Origin: Mariniphaga sp041684965
GTDB lineage: Bacteria > Bacteroidota > Bacteroidia > Bacteroidales > Prolixibacteraceae
Direction of reading: 5' to 3'
Assembly: GCA_041684965.1 (NCBI GenBank)
Contig: JAWLGR010000004.1
Coordinates: 176,239-240,238 of the forward strand
Length of the DNA: 64,000 nucleotides
This document shows positions 1 through 8,722 of this stretch, piece by piece. The notes below the pieces were generated by a model. It made no database searches and was not told the DNA's origin. It was given only the letters and a program-made list of their open reading frames with translations. The position numbers were made by a program, and so were the translations under genes. Numbering within the stretch: position 1 is the first letter of the stretch; every line of letters starts with the position of its first letter.

Positions 1-1383
1 TCGGCAAGCAAACGATACGAGCTGATCATTACTTTTGGTGCAATAACAGATATGACAGGAAATATGGCAACATCATTCACCCGAACATTTATAGCCGATG
101 TAACTGCGCCGCAGTTAACAAATTTTGAGACTACCTTTGCAGATTCAGCATATCCGGATTCTTTGGATGTTACTTTTACTTTAACATACGATGAAGATGT
201 GCAACTGTCCAATAATTTTATTATTTCCACTCATTATAAAAGGAATGGGGTATGGTTGACATTTGAATCTATTCGCGATACAAGCGTTATGGTATCGGGA
301 AATAAACTTACAATTAATCCGATGCGATTAATTTCCAAAACCGGAAGTTATGAATTGGTGGTAGCTGCAGGTGCAGTAAAAGATTTGGCTGGAAATTCGG
401 CACCAGCTTATACAAATGTGTTTTTAAGAGATTCAATCCCTCCAAAATTAACGCATATTTCCCCCGATCTGACTTTACCAGTTGCCCCGAATGCTTCGTT
501 TGTCTTTACTTTCGATGAAGATGTCCGGTTATCAGCTAACTTTGGATTTTATACCTACTACCGTGATTCAATTTCCGGTCAATACGTAGAATTAGAAAGG
601 CTGAATGCATCGCAGGCAGTAATCAACAGGAATGTGATTACTTTCACTCCGTCTATGCCCCTAAAACCAAACCGAAGAGCTCAAATAATTCTTACGGCAT
701 CCTCAGTTCTTGATATGGAAGGAAATGCATTTCTGAATATAACAGATGGAGCTCCATCAACCTTTGTGTCAAAAAGATTCCCAATCGCTGAAAGTGATTC
801 TACCTTCATTACTTTTTTTCCCGCAGGTAGTGATTCAATTTCTTATGTTCCTGAAGAACTGACCATAGCTTTCAGTGGAAATATTACCCTTTCCGATAAT
901 TCTGCTGTCGATTCATTGAATGTAGACTCATTGGTGTATCTGAGACATAACGGAACCGACCTGGAACATGAAAGCTACTTCGATTCCGATAAAAATGTAA
1001 TTACTATTGTGCCGGTTATTGAACTGATGGCAGGAAATGTATATACTTTCGGATTCACAGATGGATTTAATGATGCCGCCGGCAAATCAATTCCAGGAAA
1101 GGAATCTACCTTTACTTTAATTGATACATTGAGTACCAATGTAAATATTACTCCTGAGGTTACTTTTAACATATACCCAAATCCCTTTGAAAGTTATATC
1201 AGAATCAGCAACAGCGATAAAATTAGCAGAGTTATGATTACAAATATTACCGGGCAGAGGGTCCTGGATACTACCTGGCCCGGGTCTGAAATTAACACTT
1301 CACACCTGGTAAGCGGAGTATATATTATCTCTTTAATTGAAGATAAGAAAATAGTTAAAACAAGCAGAATAATAAAGAAATAG
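1..1383 (+). CDS. Secreted Ig-like repeat protein with T9SS sorting domain (5' truncated)
   Basis: The frame is open from the first base, so this is the C-terminal part of a longer protein. At least three related Ig-like modules (SbsA/Big_5 style) can be seen, each with a 'DEDV.LS.NF' strand and ending in a 'D..GN' turn (for example DLAGNSAP and DMEGNAF). The last ~80 residues form a Por-type (T9SS type A) sorting domain starting near 'NIYPNPFESYIRIS' and ending in 'KTSRIIKK'. Proteins of this kind are exported by the type IX system and attached to or released from the cell surface, where Ig-like repeats act as stalks or adhesive modules. The ligand cannot be told from the sequence. A strong terminator follows directly. 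Confidence 0.85.
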   Translation, partial: SASKRYELIITFGAITDMTGNMATSFTRTFIADVTAPQLTNFETTFADSAYPDSLDVTFTLTYDEDVQLSNNFIISTHYKRNGVWLTFESIRDTSVMVSGNKLTINPMRLISKTGSYELVVAAGAVKDLAGNSAPAYTNVFLRDSIPPKLTHISPDLTLPVAPNASFVFTFDEDVRLSANFGFYTYYRDSISGQYVELERLNASQAVINRNVITFTPSMPLKPNRRAQIILTASSVLDMEGNAFLNITDGAPSTFVSKRFPIAESDSTFITFFPAGSDSISYVPEELTIAFSGNITLSDNSAVDSLNVDSLVYLRHNGTDLEHESYFDSDKNVITIVPVIELMAGNVYTFGFTDGFNDAAGKSIPGKESTFTLIDTLSTNVNITPEVTFNIYPNPFESYIRISNSDKISRVMITNITGQRVLDTTWPGSEINTSHLVSGVYIISLIEDKKIVKTSRIIKK

Positions 1384-1401
1384 GAAGGCTCAATTTAATT
1401 T

Positions 1402-1431
1402 AACCGGAGAATTTATTCTCCGGTTTTTTTT
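1402..1431 (+). terminator. Rho-independent terminator
   Basis: Perfect 10-bp stem (AACCGGAGAA / TTCTCCGGTT) with a 4-nt loop and a T-rich tail, 18 nt after the stop of the Ig-like T9SS protein. Confidence 0.9.
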
Positions 1432-1609
1432 ATCCTAGTAATCACTGGTTCCAATTATAAGGTATCCGATAACAACTAAATATCTTAATCATTTATTCTA
1501 TTTATAGCTGTACAGTTTACAACGGTTTGAGTAATGCTATCTGGAATTCAGTTTTGGAAATTCGCTCAGCGACAGCTAAATGCTTTTCCTGAAAGTAATG
1601 GAGAATTTA

Positions 1610-1712
1610 AAAATCCAGCCGCAGGCAATATTCTGCCCCAAAGCATCATCTGTTTAATAATTCTTTTTTATCTTGTTCCTGAAATTGTATCGAACCCAAA
1701 TCAACCCGGCAC
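1610..1712 (+). repeat. R1 inter-gene repeat, copy a
   Basis: One of five copies of a ~90-bp non-coding repeat (others near 14727, 20770, 22724, 25885). The conserved core is CCCCAAAGCATCAT, then about 8 nt, then TAATTCTTTTTTATCTTG. Every copy lies 100-200 bp upstream of a + strand accessory gene, here the T9SS protein at 1798. The TATCTTG piece resembles a shortened Bacteroidota -7 promoter element (TAnnTTTG), so the repeat may carry a promoter (inference). A 60-codon open frame over this copy has no protein-like features. The rest of 1384-1797 holds nothing else I recognise. Confidence 0.75.
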
Positions 1713-1797
1713 ATAGAGAAAAAAATCTTTTTTAAGGCAATAATTCAGGGTGTTTTATTCAGCTTAAAAATTATCAGAATGTAACCGATTAAAAAAC

Positions 1798-3054
1798 ATG
1801 AAAAACTATATTAAACTTTTACAGCAGTTATTACCAATAATTTTATTTTTATTCTACGCAACAGATACGCAAGCACAAATATCCGGATGTACGGATAGTT
1901 TGGCAACCAACTTTAACCCCCATGCCACGATAAATGATGGCAGCTGTGTATACGATACTGCCAATGTAAGTCCAATAAATTCATGGCCTTTACCTCAAAC
2001 ATTAAATGAAACTTCCGGTTTGATAATTTGGAATAATAAATTCTGGACTCACAATGATGATACAGATAATAAAATTTATGCCCTGGATACACTTAATATC
2101 AATAATTATTCGGAATACCCACTGGCTTTAAGTGTAAATAATGACTGGGAAGAAATTTCTCAGGATGATGATTTTATTTATATCGGTGATTTTGGAAATA
2201 ATGCAAACGGAAACCGGACAAATTTAAAAATACTAAGAGTCGACAAAATTTCCTTGTTGCAAAACACTCCAATAATTGACACTATTAATTTTTCATACGC
2301 ATTACAAAATGATTTTTCACCAGCAGGAAACAACAATACTAATTTTGATTGCGAGGCATTTGTAGTCTCAGGCGATAGTATTTATCTTTTCACCAAAGAG
2401 TGGGTGAGTATGAAAAGTTCAATTTACTCCTTACCAAAAACACCAGGAAATTACAGCGCAAAATTCATTTCGCAATACAATGTTCAGGGGTTAATAACCG
2501 GTGCAACTTATTATGAAGACAAAAAAATAGTCGCACTTTCAGGCTATTCGCAATTGCTTCAACCTTTTATTCTTTTGCTTTTTGATTTTCACAATCGTAA
2601 TTTTTTTAGTGGTAATAAAAGAAAAGTCTTATTGAATTTGCCGTTTTACCAGGTTGAAGGAATAGCTACAAAAGACGGTTTAAACTATTTCATTACCAAT
2701 GAGAGGTTCACACATTCCTTTATTACTACAGCAGCCAAAATACACCGGTTAAATTTATCTGATTATTTAAGTAACTACATCAGTACAGTTTCTACTACTT
2801 TCAATACAATAAATAAAACCGGGGAATATTATCCTTATCCAAACCCCGCAACCGACTACATACATTTTAAAATACCGGATATTTATGATTTCCGGATTAC
2901 AGTTTATAATACCCATGGTCAAAAAATAGGCTTATATGAAAATACCTCATATGAATTTAAACTAAATGTAAGCAATTATAACAGAGGATTGTATTATTAT
3001 GTAATAAATAGCAAGGATTTTGATATAATGAACGGAAAATTCATCGTTGAATAG
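1798..3054 (+). CDS. Secreted protein with T9SS type A sorting domain
   Basis: 418 residues. An N-terminal signal peptide (hydrophobic stretch ending 'ATDTQAQ') is followed by a short Cys module 'GCTDSLATNFNPHAT...GSC', common in surface proteins of marine Bacteroidota. The central ~270 residues repeat 'DDFIYIGDFGNN' and similar strands and look like a beta-propeller. The C-terminal ~75 residues start at 'YPYPNPATDYIHF' and form a Por/T9SS sorting domain. The protein is predicted to be exported through Sec and T9SS to the surface; substrate unknown. It is the first gene of the + strand accessory block, with R1 copy a upstream and an R3 repeat immediately after its stop. Confidence 0.85.
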   Translation: MKNYIKLLQQLLPIILFLFYATDTQAQISGCTDSLATNFNPHATINDGSCVYDTANVSPINSWPLPQTLNETSGLIIWNNKFWTHNDDTDNKIYALDTLNINNYSEYPLALSVNNDWEEISQDDDFIYIGDFGNNANGNRTNLKILRVDKISLLQNTPIIDTINFSYALQNDFSPAGNNNTNFDCEAFVVSGDSIYLFTKEWVSMKSSIYSLPKTPGNYSAKFISQYNVQGLITGATYYEDKKIVALSGYSQLLQPFILLLFDFHNRNFFSGNKRKVLLNLPFYQVEGIATKDGLNYFITNERFTHSFITTAAKIHRLNLSDYLSNYISTVSTTFNTINKTGEYYPYPNPATDYIHFKIPDIYDFRITVYNTHGQKIGLYENTSYEFKLNVSNYNRGLYYYVINSKDFDIMNGKFIVE

Positions 3055-3072
3055 CCTGCCCTAAATCAGGTA

Positions 3073-3163
3073 AACGGCCGGTGAACCGCTAAGCCCACCG
3101 GAGCATCCCCGCCTGAAAGTAAAAGTCTCTAATGGCAATGACCAGAATCAAACCGGAGGAGCG
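3073..3163 (+). repeat. R3 repeat, left copy flanking the GNAT gene
   Basis: About 90 bp, imperfectly repeated in direct orientation at 4141-4228, on the other side of the double-GNAT gene. Shared blocks: CCACCGGAGCAtCCCCGCCTGAA, then TCTCTAATGGCAATGA, CAGAATCAAAC and GGAGGAG. A weaker third copy of the first block is at 26810-26845. Confidence 0.7.
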
Positions 3164-3179
3164 CCAGGGTGCAGCGGAA

Positions 3180-4151
3180 ATGAAAACATCAGCATCAATG
3201 AAAATCAGAGATTTTACCCTTAATGATACAGAGATTTTGAAATTGTGGTTAGAACAAGACTACATTACAAAATTCTGGGGCGACCCGCAAGACTGGATCA
3301 ATGAATTAAAGGAAAATATAAATACTGACTGGGTAAAATATTTCATAGTTGAATGTGACAATCCAATCGGGTTTCTTCAATACTATGAAACAGATAAAGC
3401 CCCGCAGGGAGATTGGTCGGATGAACCAATCGGAACAGTCGGTATTGATTATCTAATAGGCGATATAGAATATTTAGGGAAAGGATATGGCACCAAAATT
3501 GTCCGTTTATTGGTCGACTTGATTAAATCAAAAAACAGGTATGATTATATTGTAGCAGACCCGGTTAAAGAGAATTTATCATCAATAAAAGCACTTGAAA
3601 ACAATGGGTTTAAACAGAATTCCAGTGGGCTTTTTCATTTGGATTTATCCAAAACCGGGCTAAAGATTTACAGGGCTACAAAACAAGATATAGGCACGAT
3701 AACTCAACTTTTTCGTGATACCATTCAAAATGTAAACTCAAAAGATTATTCAACAGACGAAACAGAAGATTGGTCATCATGGTGGACAGCCCATGATAAA
3801 TGGGAAGAAAAAATTGAAGCTCAGTTTTTTATTAAAGCGATACTTGAAGATAAATTAGTTGGATTTAGTTCACTGACCACTGATGGTTATCTGGATTTTA
3901 TGTTTACGCACAAAGACTACCAAAGACGTGGAGTTGCCGGCAACATGATTAGGATAATTGAAAGAAAAGCAAAAGAACAAGGTAATGAAGTGATTTATTC
4001 AGATGTGAGTATCACAGCTAAAAGATTTTTTGAAAAGCATGGATATGTTGTTGAAAAACAACAATTAAAAAGGTCAAAGAAAAAAGAACTAATCAATTTC
4101 AGGATGGCAAAAACAATAAATGGAGCGCCAAACCGACAAGATGGCCGATGA
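3180..4151 (+). CDS. Tandem double-domain GNAT acetyltransferase (AAC(6')-like + GNAT)
   Basis: Two GNAT N-acetyltransferase domains in one chain. The N-terminal ~155 residues (from 'MKIRDFTLNDTEIL') resemble the AAC(6')/RimJ-like group with acetyl-CoA loop 'YLGKGYGTKIVR' and 'ALENNGFK'. The C-terminal ~150 residues (from 'LKIYRATKQDIGTI') form a second GNAT with 'DYQRRGVAGNMIR' and 'FFEKHGYV'. Each transfers acetyl from acetyl-CoA to an amine; the real substrates are unknown and aminoglycosides are only one possibility. The frame is open from 3132, but the first 16 codons lie in the R3 repeat. The family start fits the ATG at 3180 or 3198. The last ~10 codons also run toward the right R3 copy, so the original stop may have been lost. 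Confidence 0.8.
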   Translation: MKTSASMKIRDFTLNDTEILKLWLEQDYITKFWGDPQDWINELKENINTDWVKYFIVECDNPIGFLQYYETDKAPQGDWSDEPIGTVGIDYLIGDIEYLGKGYGTKIVRLLVDLIKSKNRYDYIVADPVKENLSSIKALENNGFKQNSSGLFHLDLSKTGLKIYRATKQDIGTITQLFRDTIQNVNSKDYSTDETEDWSSWWTAHDKWEEKIEAQFFIKAILEDKLVGFSSLTTDGYLDFMFTHKDYQRRGVAGNMIRIIERKAKEQGNEVIYSDVSITAKRFFEKHGYVVEKQQLKRSKKKELINFRMAKTINGAPNRQDGR

Positions 4152-4228
4152 GTCGTTAAACCTACCGGAGCACCCCCGCCTGAATGCAACAGACTCTAAT
4201 GGCAATGACAGAATCAAACTGGAGGAGA
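4141..4228 (+). repeat. R3 repeat, right copy flanking the GNAT gene
   Basis: Direct-orientation partner of 3073-3163. It contains GTTAAACCTACCGGAGCAC. GTTAAAC fits the GTTRRRY core of integron sites, but no full attC structure was found. The remainder of 4229-4523 is AT-rich and shows no gene. Confidence 0.65.
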
Positions 4229-4523
4229 ATACGGGCATAAAACGGTTTCAAAAATATCGACTACTGAAAAATTGATTTGAAAAAAGTGGTAAGTTTAATT
4301 GCTTATTTGTACCTTTATATTCACTAAAAAGATTGGATGTTTATCTTTAATTCGGATATTGTTCTGTAAACAATCTGTACTTGCTGTACAGCTTGTATCT
4401 TTATTTGTTCCCGGATAATCCTTTTCGAGAGCAGTTTTCTATTAAATTAATTTGAATTTTAATCTGCGTACAATGATGAAAGTATTGTGATGCTTTTCGT
4501 GTATTGCAGCAAAATAAAAGAAA

Positions 4524-5294
4524 ATGAACAACGAAAAACAAACAATTCATGAATTTGACTTGAATATTATATATGAATTTTTTTCAAAATCAGAACGGCA
4601 GGGCCCCGGAAGTCCCGAAGAAACGCTTAAAGCATTAGGGTTTATTGGAGGTCTTAACGAAAAGTCCAAAATTGCCGATATTGGTTGTGGCACAGGTGGT
4701 CAAACAATGGTATTAGGAGAAAATACACCGTGTGAAATTATCGGTGTTGATGCCTGGCCCGGTTTTATAAATCAATTTAACCAAAATGCCCAAATCAAAA
4801 ATCTTCACGATAGAGTGAAAGGGATTGTCGGTAATATGGAAAATCTTCCGTTTCAGGAAGAAGAATTAGACTTGATTTGGTCGGAAGGTGCGATTTATAA
4901 TATTGGATTTGAGCGTGGACTGAACGAATGGAGGAAATTTCTGAAACAGGGCGGCTATATCGCTGTTACAGAAAATACCTGGTATAGCGAAAAACGGCCT
5001 GCCGAAATTCAGGATTTTTGGCAAAAAGCCTATCCCGAAATAGATACAATCCCGAACAAGGTTGCTCAAATGCAAAAAGCAGGCTATCTTCCGATTGCCA
5101 CTTATATCCTGCCCGAAACTATTTGGATAGACTATTATAATTGGCAAACATTGAGACGAGAATCCTTTCTGAAAAAATATGACGGGAACAAATCCATAAA
5201 AGAATTTGTCACATCCATGCGCTATGAGGCAGAGTTATATTACAAATACAAAGCATATTATGGCTATATGTTTTATATCGGAAAGAAGATTTAA
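4524..5294 (+). CDS. Class I SAM-dependent methyltransferase
   Basis: 256 residues with a Rossmann-type methyltransferase fold: motif I 'IADIGCGTGGQT' near residue 52, an acidic residue at the end of strand 2 ('IIGVDAW'), a motif II/III region 'NMENLPFQEEELDLIWSEG' and 'LKQGGYIAVTE'. It belongs to the small-molecule methyltransferase group (Methyltransf_11/25 type). The acceptor is not predictable. It stands alone on the + strand, followed by a strong terminator and then an R2 repeat, as in a single-gene cassette. Confidence 0.85.
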   Translation: MNNEKQTIHEFDLNIIYEFFSKSERQGPGSPEETLKALGFIGGLNEKSKIADIGCGTGGQTMVLGENTPCEIIGVDAWPGFINQFNQNAQIKNLHDRVKGIVGNMENLPFQEEELDLIWSEGAIYNIGFERGLNEWRKFLKQGGYIAVTENTWYSEKRPAEIQDFWQKAYPEIDTIPNKVAQMQKAGYLPIATYILPETIWIDYYNWQTLRRESFLKKYDGNKSIKEFVTSMRYEAELYYKYKAYYGYMFYIGKKI

Positions 5295-5350
5295 AGTACG
5301 ATGAACTCAACCGTAAATAGGCGGTTTGATTAAAATGTTAAATTATAATT

Positions 5351-5389
5351 CCTTTCGTGTGTGAGTTTTTATGCACGAAAGGTTTTTTT
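5351..5389 (+). terminator. Rho-independent terminator after the methyltransferase
   Basis: Perfect 9-bp stem CCTTTCGTG / CACGAAAGG with a 14-nt loop and a run of seven T. Confidence 0.9.
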
Positions 5390-5403
5390 GCTCATGCGAT
5401 TCC

Positions 5404-5440
5404 GCCAGTCCTGCATCGGCGCACGGGTGCAGCGGTTTCC
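5404..5440 (+). repeat. R2 inter-gene repeat, copy a
   Basis: First of four copies of CCAGyCCTGmATCG, then about 8 nt, then GGGTGCAGCGGTTTCC (others at 8211, 22298, 25651). All copies lie just downstream of a + strand accessory gene. The function is unknown. The rest of 5441-5755 holds a TTATAACGTTGTGTGCCA string near 5523, a possible promoter at 5590 and two palindromes at 5670-5716. Confidence 0.75.
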
Positions 5441-5589
5441 AAACTGCTGATTTGCTGGCACCATTTAAAGAAGAAGGTTTAAGAAATAGTGCTGTTCTCA
5501 TAAAACGTTCTGGTTAAGGCTTTCTTATAACGTTGTGTGCCATATTGACGAGCCATCACTAATTGATATTTTTTAATTTTATTAATTTG

Positions 5590-5597
5590 TATCTTTG
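5590..5597 (+). promoter_or_regulatory. Possible -7 element (TATCTTTG)
   Basis: Exact match to TAnnTTTG, 159 bp before the Rnk-like gene. No convincing -33 TTTG at the usual distance, so only a possible promoter. Confidence 0.35.
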
Positions 5598-5669
5598 ATT
5601 GAATATGTGTTAAATTACTTATTATGAAATGAGCATGAGTAAGAATGCCCACAAACCGGGAATTATTAA

Positions 5670-5716
5670 TCCCGACGGCTATCGGGACATGAGAATTCCC
5701 TGTCTGCTGTGACAGG
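5670..5716. repeat. REP-like palindrome pair
   Basis: Two short hairpins: TCCCGA-6nt-TCGGGA (5670-5687) and CCTGTC-6nt-GACAGG (5699-5716). The TCCCGA/TCGGGA palindrome recurs at 20255-20270 and 20300-20319, which suggests a REP-type family. Confidence 0.6.
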
Positions 5717-5755
5717 CAGGCAAGTTATGCCATTAAAAACTTACAATTTAATAAT

Positions 5756-6166
5756 ATGAAAAAGATAATTATTAACAGACTTGATTACGCGCGGATAAAA
5801 AAGTATATAAGTGATGCCAAAGAATTAAAATCAATAAGCAATTTAGAAGCTGAAAAGCTAATGAAAGAATTAGATTCTGCCGAGATTGTTAAGCCTGAAG
5901 CCATACCTTCAGATGTTGTTACAATGAATTCAATTGTAAAATTGAGTTTTATTAACAATAATAAACAGGTGCAGTTTCAGATTGTGTATCCAGACCAGGC
6001 TAATTTAAAAGAAAATAAAATATCAATTTTTTCACCAATAGCAACAGCATTAATTGGGTATAAAGTTGGAGATGAAATTGAATGGGTTATTCCTGCTGGT
6101 TTAACACGATTAAAAATTGATGAAATTATTTATCAGCCAGAGGCTGCTGGTGATTTTAATTTATAA
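5756..6166 (+). CDS. GreA/GreB-like elongation factor, Rnk family
   Basis: 136 residues, close to the usual Rnk length. The C-terminal domain carries the hallmark strings 'DVVTMNSIVKLSF', 'PIATALIGYKVGDEIEW' and 'YQPEAAGDF', typical of Rnk (regulator of nucleoside diphosphate kinase), which has a shortened GreA-like coiled coil and an FKBP-like C-terminal domain that binds RNA polymerase. The N-terminal ~45 residues form a short helical pair without the GreA tip acidic residues, so competition with Gre factors is more likely than transcript cleavage (family knowledge). Only 11 bp separate it from the next gene, so the two are probably co-transcribed. Confidence 0.85.
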   Translation: MKKIIINRLDYARIKKYISDAKELKSISNLEAEKLMKELDSAEIVKPEAIPSDVVTMNSIVKLSFINNNKQVQFQIVYPDQANLKENKISIFSPIATALIGYKVGDEIEWVIPAGLTRLKIDEIIYQPEAAGDFNL

Positions 6167-6177
6167 TTTTTTGTGCC

Positions 6178-6927
6178 ATGAATATTATATGGGAATTTAG
6201 TGAATCGGATATTAATAGCGTCATCGAATTTGTTGATTTGAACAGGAATATTTTTGTCGAAAACAGAATTAACCGTAATATTCATCGAAAGGACATTGTA
6301 ACAAACAAGGATGAAATCTTAAAAACGATGCTTATGTGTTTGTTAACATCTCAACAAGATTCTGGTCCCGACAGTAATTTGAATGCATTTTTAAGAAATA
6401 AACCCTTTTTATTAACGGATAAATTTTTATCACAAGAACAAGAAATTGAAGATGTAGTGCAAGAGGTTTTAATCTCGAATGGATTGAAACGATATTTCAA
6501 TAAAATACCAAAATATTTCGCGTTAAATTACTCGTATCTGGTACAATCAAATTGGGAATTAAAACAAGAACTTGAAGATTGTTTCAGAAAAGATTTGACA
6601 AAACATGAGGAACGAATTTTAGCGGATGAAATTGACCATAATTTTAAAGGTTTTGGCTCAAAACAAGCAAGAAATTTTCTACAATCGTTAGGCTTGACAA
6701 AATATGAAATTCCAATTGACTCCCGGATAATATCCTGGTTGAAAAAATTTGGATTTCCAATTTCATTCACATCAATAGCACTTCAGGACAAATCATTTTA
6801 TCACTTTGTATCTGACGGAATCCAATTACTATGTGAGAAGGCAAATATTTATCCTTGTGTCCTTGATGCAGCAATCTTTTCATCAAATGAAACAATAGAA
6901 TGGACAAGAGGCAAGTTAGTCATTTAA
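6178..6927 (+). CDS. HhH-GPD-like DNA glycosylase/lyase family protein
   Basis: 249 residues. A helix-hairpin-helix-like segment 'FKGFGSKQARNFLQSLGL' (about 156-173) is followed by 'IPIDSRII', which places a lysine (K162) and an aspartate (D181) as in HhH-GPD glycosylase/AP-lyases of the endonuclease III, OGG and AGOG groups. 'MLMCLLTSQQDSGPDSNLN' resembles the N-terminal helical region of AGOG-like enzymes. A role in excising damaged bases is likely but the lesion is unknown. There is no Fe-S cysteine cluster at the C terminus. It is the second gene of a two-gene unit with the Rnk-like factor. Confidence 0.6.
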   Translation: MNIIWEFSESDINSVIEFVDLNRNIFVENRINRNIHRKDIVTNKDEILKTMLMCLLTSQQDSGPDSNLNAFLRNKPFLLTDKFLSQEQEIEDVVQEVLISNGLKRYFNKIPKYFALNYSYLVQSNWELKQELEDCFRKDLTKHEERILADEIDHNFKGFGSKQARNFLQSLGLTKYEIPIDSRIISWLKKFGFPISFTSIALQDKSFYHFVSDGIQLLCEKANIYPCVLDAAIFSSNETIEWTRGKLVI

Positions 6928-7212
6928 GTGTTATGTATCAATAAAATACATCATAAAAGACTAAGCCTTTAATACTCGGTTTCCAGAATACACTTGATTT
7001 TCCACTTCAAAGACAAAGGCGAAACAGAAAGATGTTGATGAGCTATCAGAATCTGTAAATAAAAACATGTGGGATAAATTCAAAGCCCAACGAAAACTTA
7101 ATTCTTTTTTATCTTGTTACTTAAACCAGATGATTAATTGGATAAAGAATCTAAAAAAACATCCTGCCACATTCCGAAAGCATAGATTTTAAAATAGAAA
7201 AAAATAAAGAAA

Positions 7213-8175
7213 ATGATCGAAATGAAAGCCGCAATTCGCAGAAATTATGGCTCACCACGTCAAATAACTGTTGAAAATATTAAAAGACCTGTTCCAAAAG
7301 ATAATGAGGTATTAATTAAGGTCGGTGCGACTACTGTTAACAGGACAGACTGTGCAAACCTTACTGCCAAACCTTTTATAATGAGATTTGTCATAGGCTT
7401 ATTTAAACCAGGGAAAATAATCCTGGGGACAGATTTTGCAGGTGAAGTATCATCAACAGGGAAAAATGTTAAGTCATTTAATATTGGAGATAAAGTATTT
7501 GGTTTTAATGACACAGGTTCCGGATCACAAGCTGAATATCTGACAACATCCATAAAAAATGTATTTCCAATTCCGGATCAGATCGATTATAAACAAGCAG
7601 CTGCCAGTTTGGAGGGGGCGCATTATGCTTACACTTTCCTTCATAAGGCAACTATCCGGACAGGGCAAAATATTCTTATTAATGGGGCAAGCGGTGGGAT
7701 TGGATCTGCTCTTCTGCAATTTGTAAGACAATATGATGTTAAAATAACAGCTACCTGTAATACTAAAAACATCGGATTAATAAAATCGTTAGGCGCCGAC
7801 AAAGTTTATGATTACACCAAAGAAGACTTTACTGAGGATAACGATTACTACGATTATATATTTGACACAGTGGGCAAGAGCACATTTGGAAAATGTAAAT
7901 CATTGCTAAAAGAAAAAGGCGTTTATATGTCTTCTGAATTAGGACCTTATTCTCAAAATATTTTTTATCCCTTATGGACCTCAATATCAAGTAAAAAAGT
8001 AATCTTCCCGATACCTTATAATATGCAAAAAACAATACCCTATATCAGTAATCTTTTGGAAGAAAGAAAGTTTAAGCCTGTAACAGACCGTGAATATTTA
8101 TTAAAAGATATTGCCATGGCCTACGAATATGTAATGACAGGACAAAAAACGGGAAACGTTTTAATTGAAATGTAG
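7213..8175 (+). CDS. Medium-chain dehydrogenase/quinone oxidoreductase-like protein
   Basis: 320 residues of the zinc-independent MDR family. A GroES-like N-terminal domain ('NEVLIKVGATTVNRTDCANL', 'LGTDFAGEV', 'GDKVFGFND') is followed by a Rossmann NAD(P)-binding motif 'INGASGGIGSALLQF' near residue 155. The structural and catalytic zinc ligands of alcohol dehydrogenases are absent, which fits a quinone oxidoreductase or enoyl reductase. A second ATG four codons in (7225) could be the start. The last 14 codons and the following bases recur at 22196-22260. The upstream gap 6928-7212 contains only a weak R1-like string near 7098. Confidence 0.85.
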   Translation: MIEMKAAIRRNYGSPRQITVENIKRPVPKDNEVLIKVGATTVNRTDCANLTAKPFIMRFVIGLFKPGKIILGTDFAGEVSSTGKNVKSFNIGDKVFGFNDTGSGSQAEYLTTSIKNVFPIPDQIDYKQAAASLEGAHYAYTFLHKATIRTGQNILINGASGGIGSALLQFVRQYDVKITATCNTKNIGLIKSLGADKVYDYTKEDFTEDNDYYDYIFDTVGKSTFGKCKSLLKEKGVYMSSELGPYSQNIFYPLWTSISSKKVIFPIPYNMQKTIPYISNLLEERKFKPVTDREYLLKDIAMAYEYVMTGQKTGNVLIEM

Positions 8176-8210
8176 AAAATGAGAGCAGTCTGTCCCAAAG
8201 CATTATGATG

Positions 8211-8250
8211 CTGCCAGCCCTGCATCGAAGTGCCCGGGTGCAGCGGTTTC
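8211..8250 (+). repeat. R2 inter-gene repeat, copy b
   Basis: Second copy of the R2 element, 36 bp after the MDR stop. It is preceded by CAAAGCAT.ATGATGCT, which can form a short hairpin and shares CAAAGCAT with R1. It marks the end of the first accessory block, since the next gene is on the minus strand. Confidence 0.7.
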
Positions 8251-8276
8251 CCTGCCCGACTTTGAAGTATGAACAG

Positions 8277-8627
8277 CTAATTCGAAGTTTCCAGTTTAAT
8301 GTCCACCTCATTTTCTCCTGGGTCAACCTGAAGGAGTTCAATCCAGTTTTTATAGGAAATGTAATTTGTTACAAGCTTGTATTCGCCCGGTTGTACGTTT
8401 TTGAGCGAAAAATTTCCGTCGAAGTCAGTATAGGTTTTTGCTTCGGTGCCCTCAAGCGATACTTCAACACCAACCAGAAGTTCACCTGATTCAGAATCGA
8501 TAACAGTACCTGAAAGTGCCACAGCGGCATCACCAGTTAAAACAACTGTCTTTCCATCTTTCTTTTCTTCAGCAATTACAATGACTGCAAGCATGAGTGA
8601 TAAAAAGCCTATGAGTAATTTTTTCAT
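8277..8627 (-). CDS. Small secreted carboxypeptidase-regulatory-like domain protein
   Basis: 116 residues: signal peptide (MKKLLIGFLSLMLAVIVIA), then one CarboxypepD_reg-like beta-sandwich domain ('LSGTVIDSESGELLVGVEV', 'TYTDFDGNFSLKNV', 'GEYKLVTNYISY'). This domain normally forms the N-terminal module of TonB receptors, as in the 964-residue receptor encoded upstream on the same strand. Here it is free-standing. It is last in a minus-strand run of four genes. A structural or chaperone role next to the receptor is inference. Confidence 0.75.
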   Translation of the reverse strand: MKKLLIGFLSLMLAVIVIAEEKKDGKTVVLTGDAAVALSGTVIDSESGELLVGVEVSLEGTEAKTYTDFDGNFSLKNVQPGEYKLVTNYISYKNWIELLQVDPGENEVDIKLETSN

Positions 8628-8722
8628 CTTATAAAGAATTAAAATTTGTTGATGTAAAGGTATGCTGCTCTGATTACACCGCGATTAATGTCCTGTTACA
8701 GTTTTATTACATCTTTGGAAAG

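Noticed and set aside
1534..1716. 60-codon open frame as a gene
   Set aside because: It overlaps R1 copy a, has no protein-like features, and the repeat's other copies do not keep the frame.
3073..5545. Integron attC sites (GTTAAAC at 4155, AACGTTGTG near 5527)
   Set aside because: Only single core-like words; I could not find paired R and L boxes, and no integron integrase is in the window.
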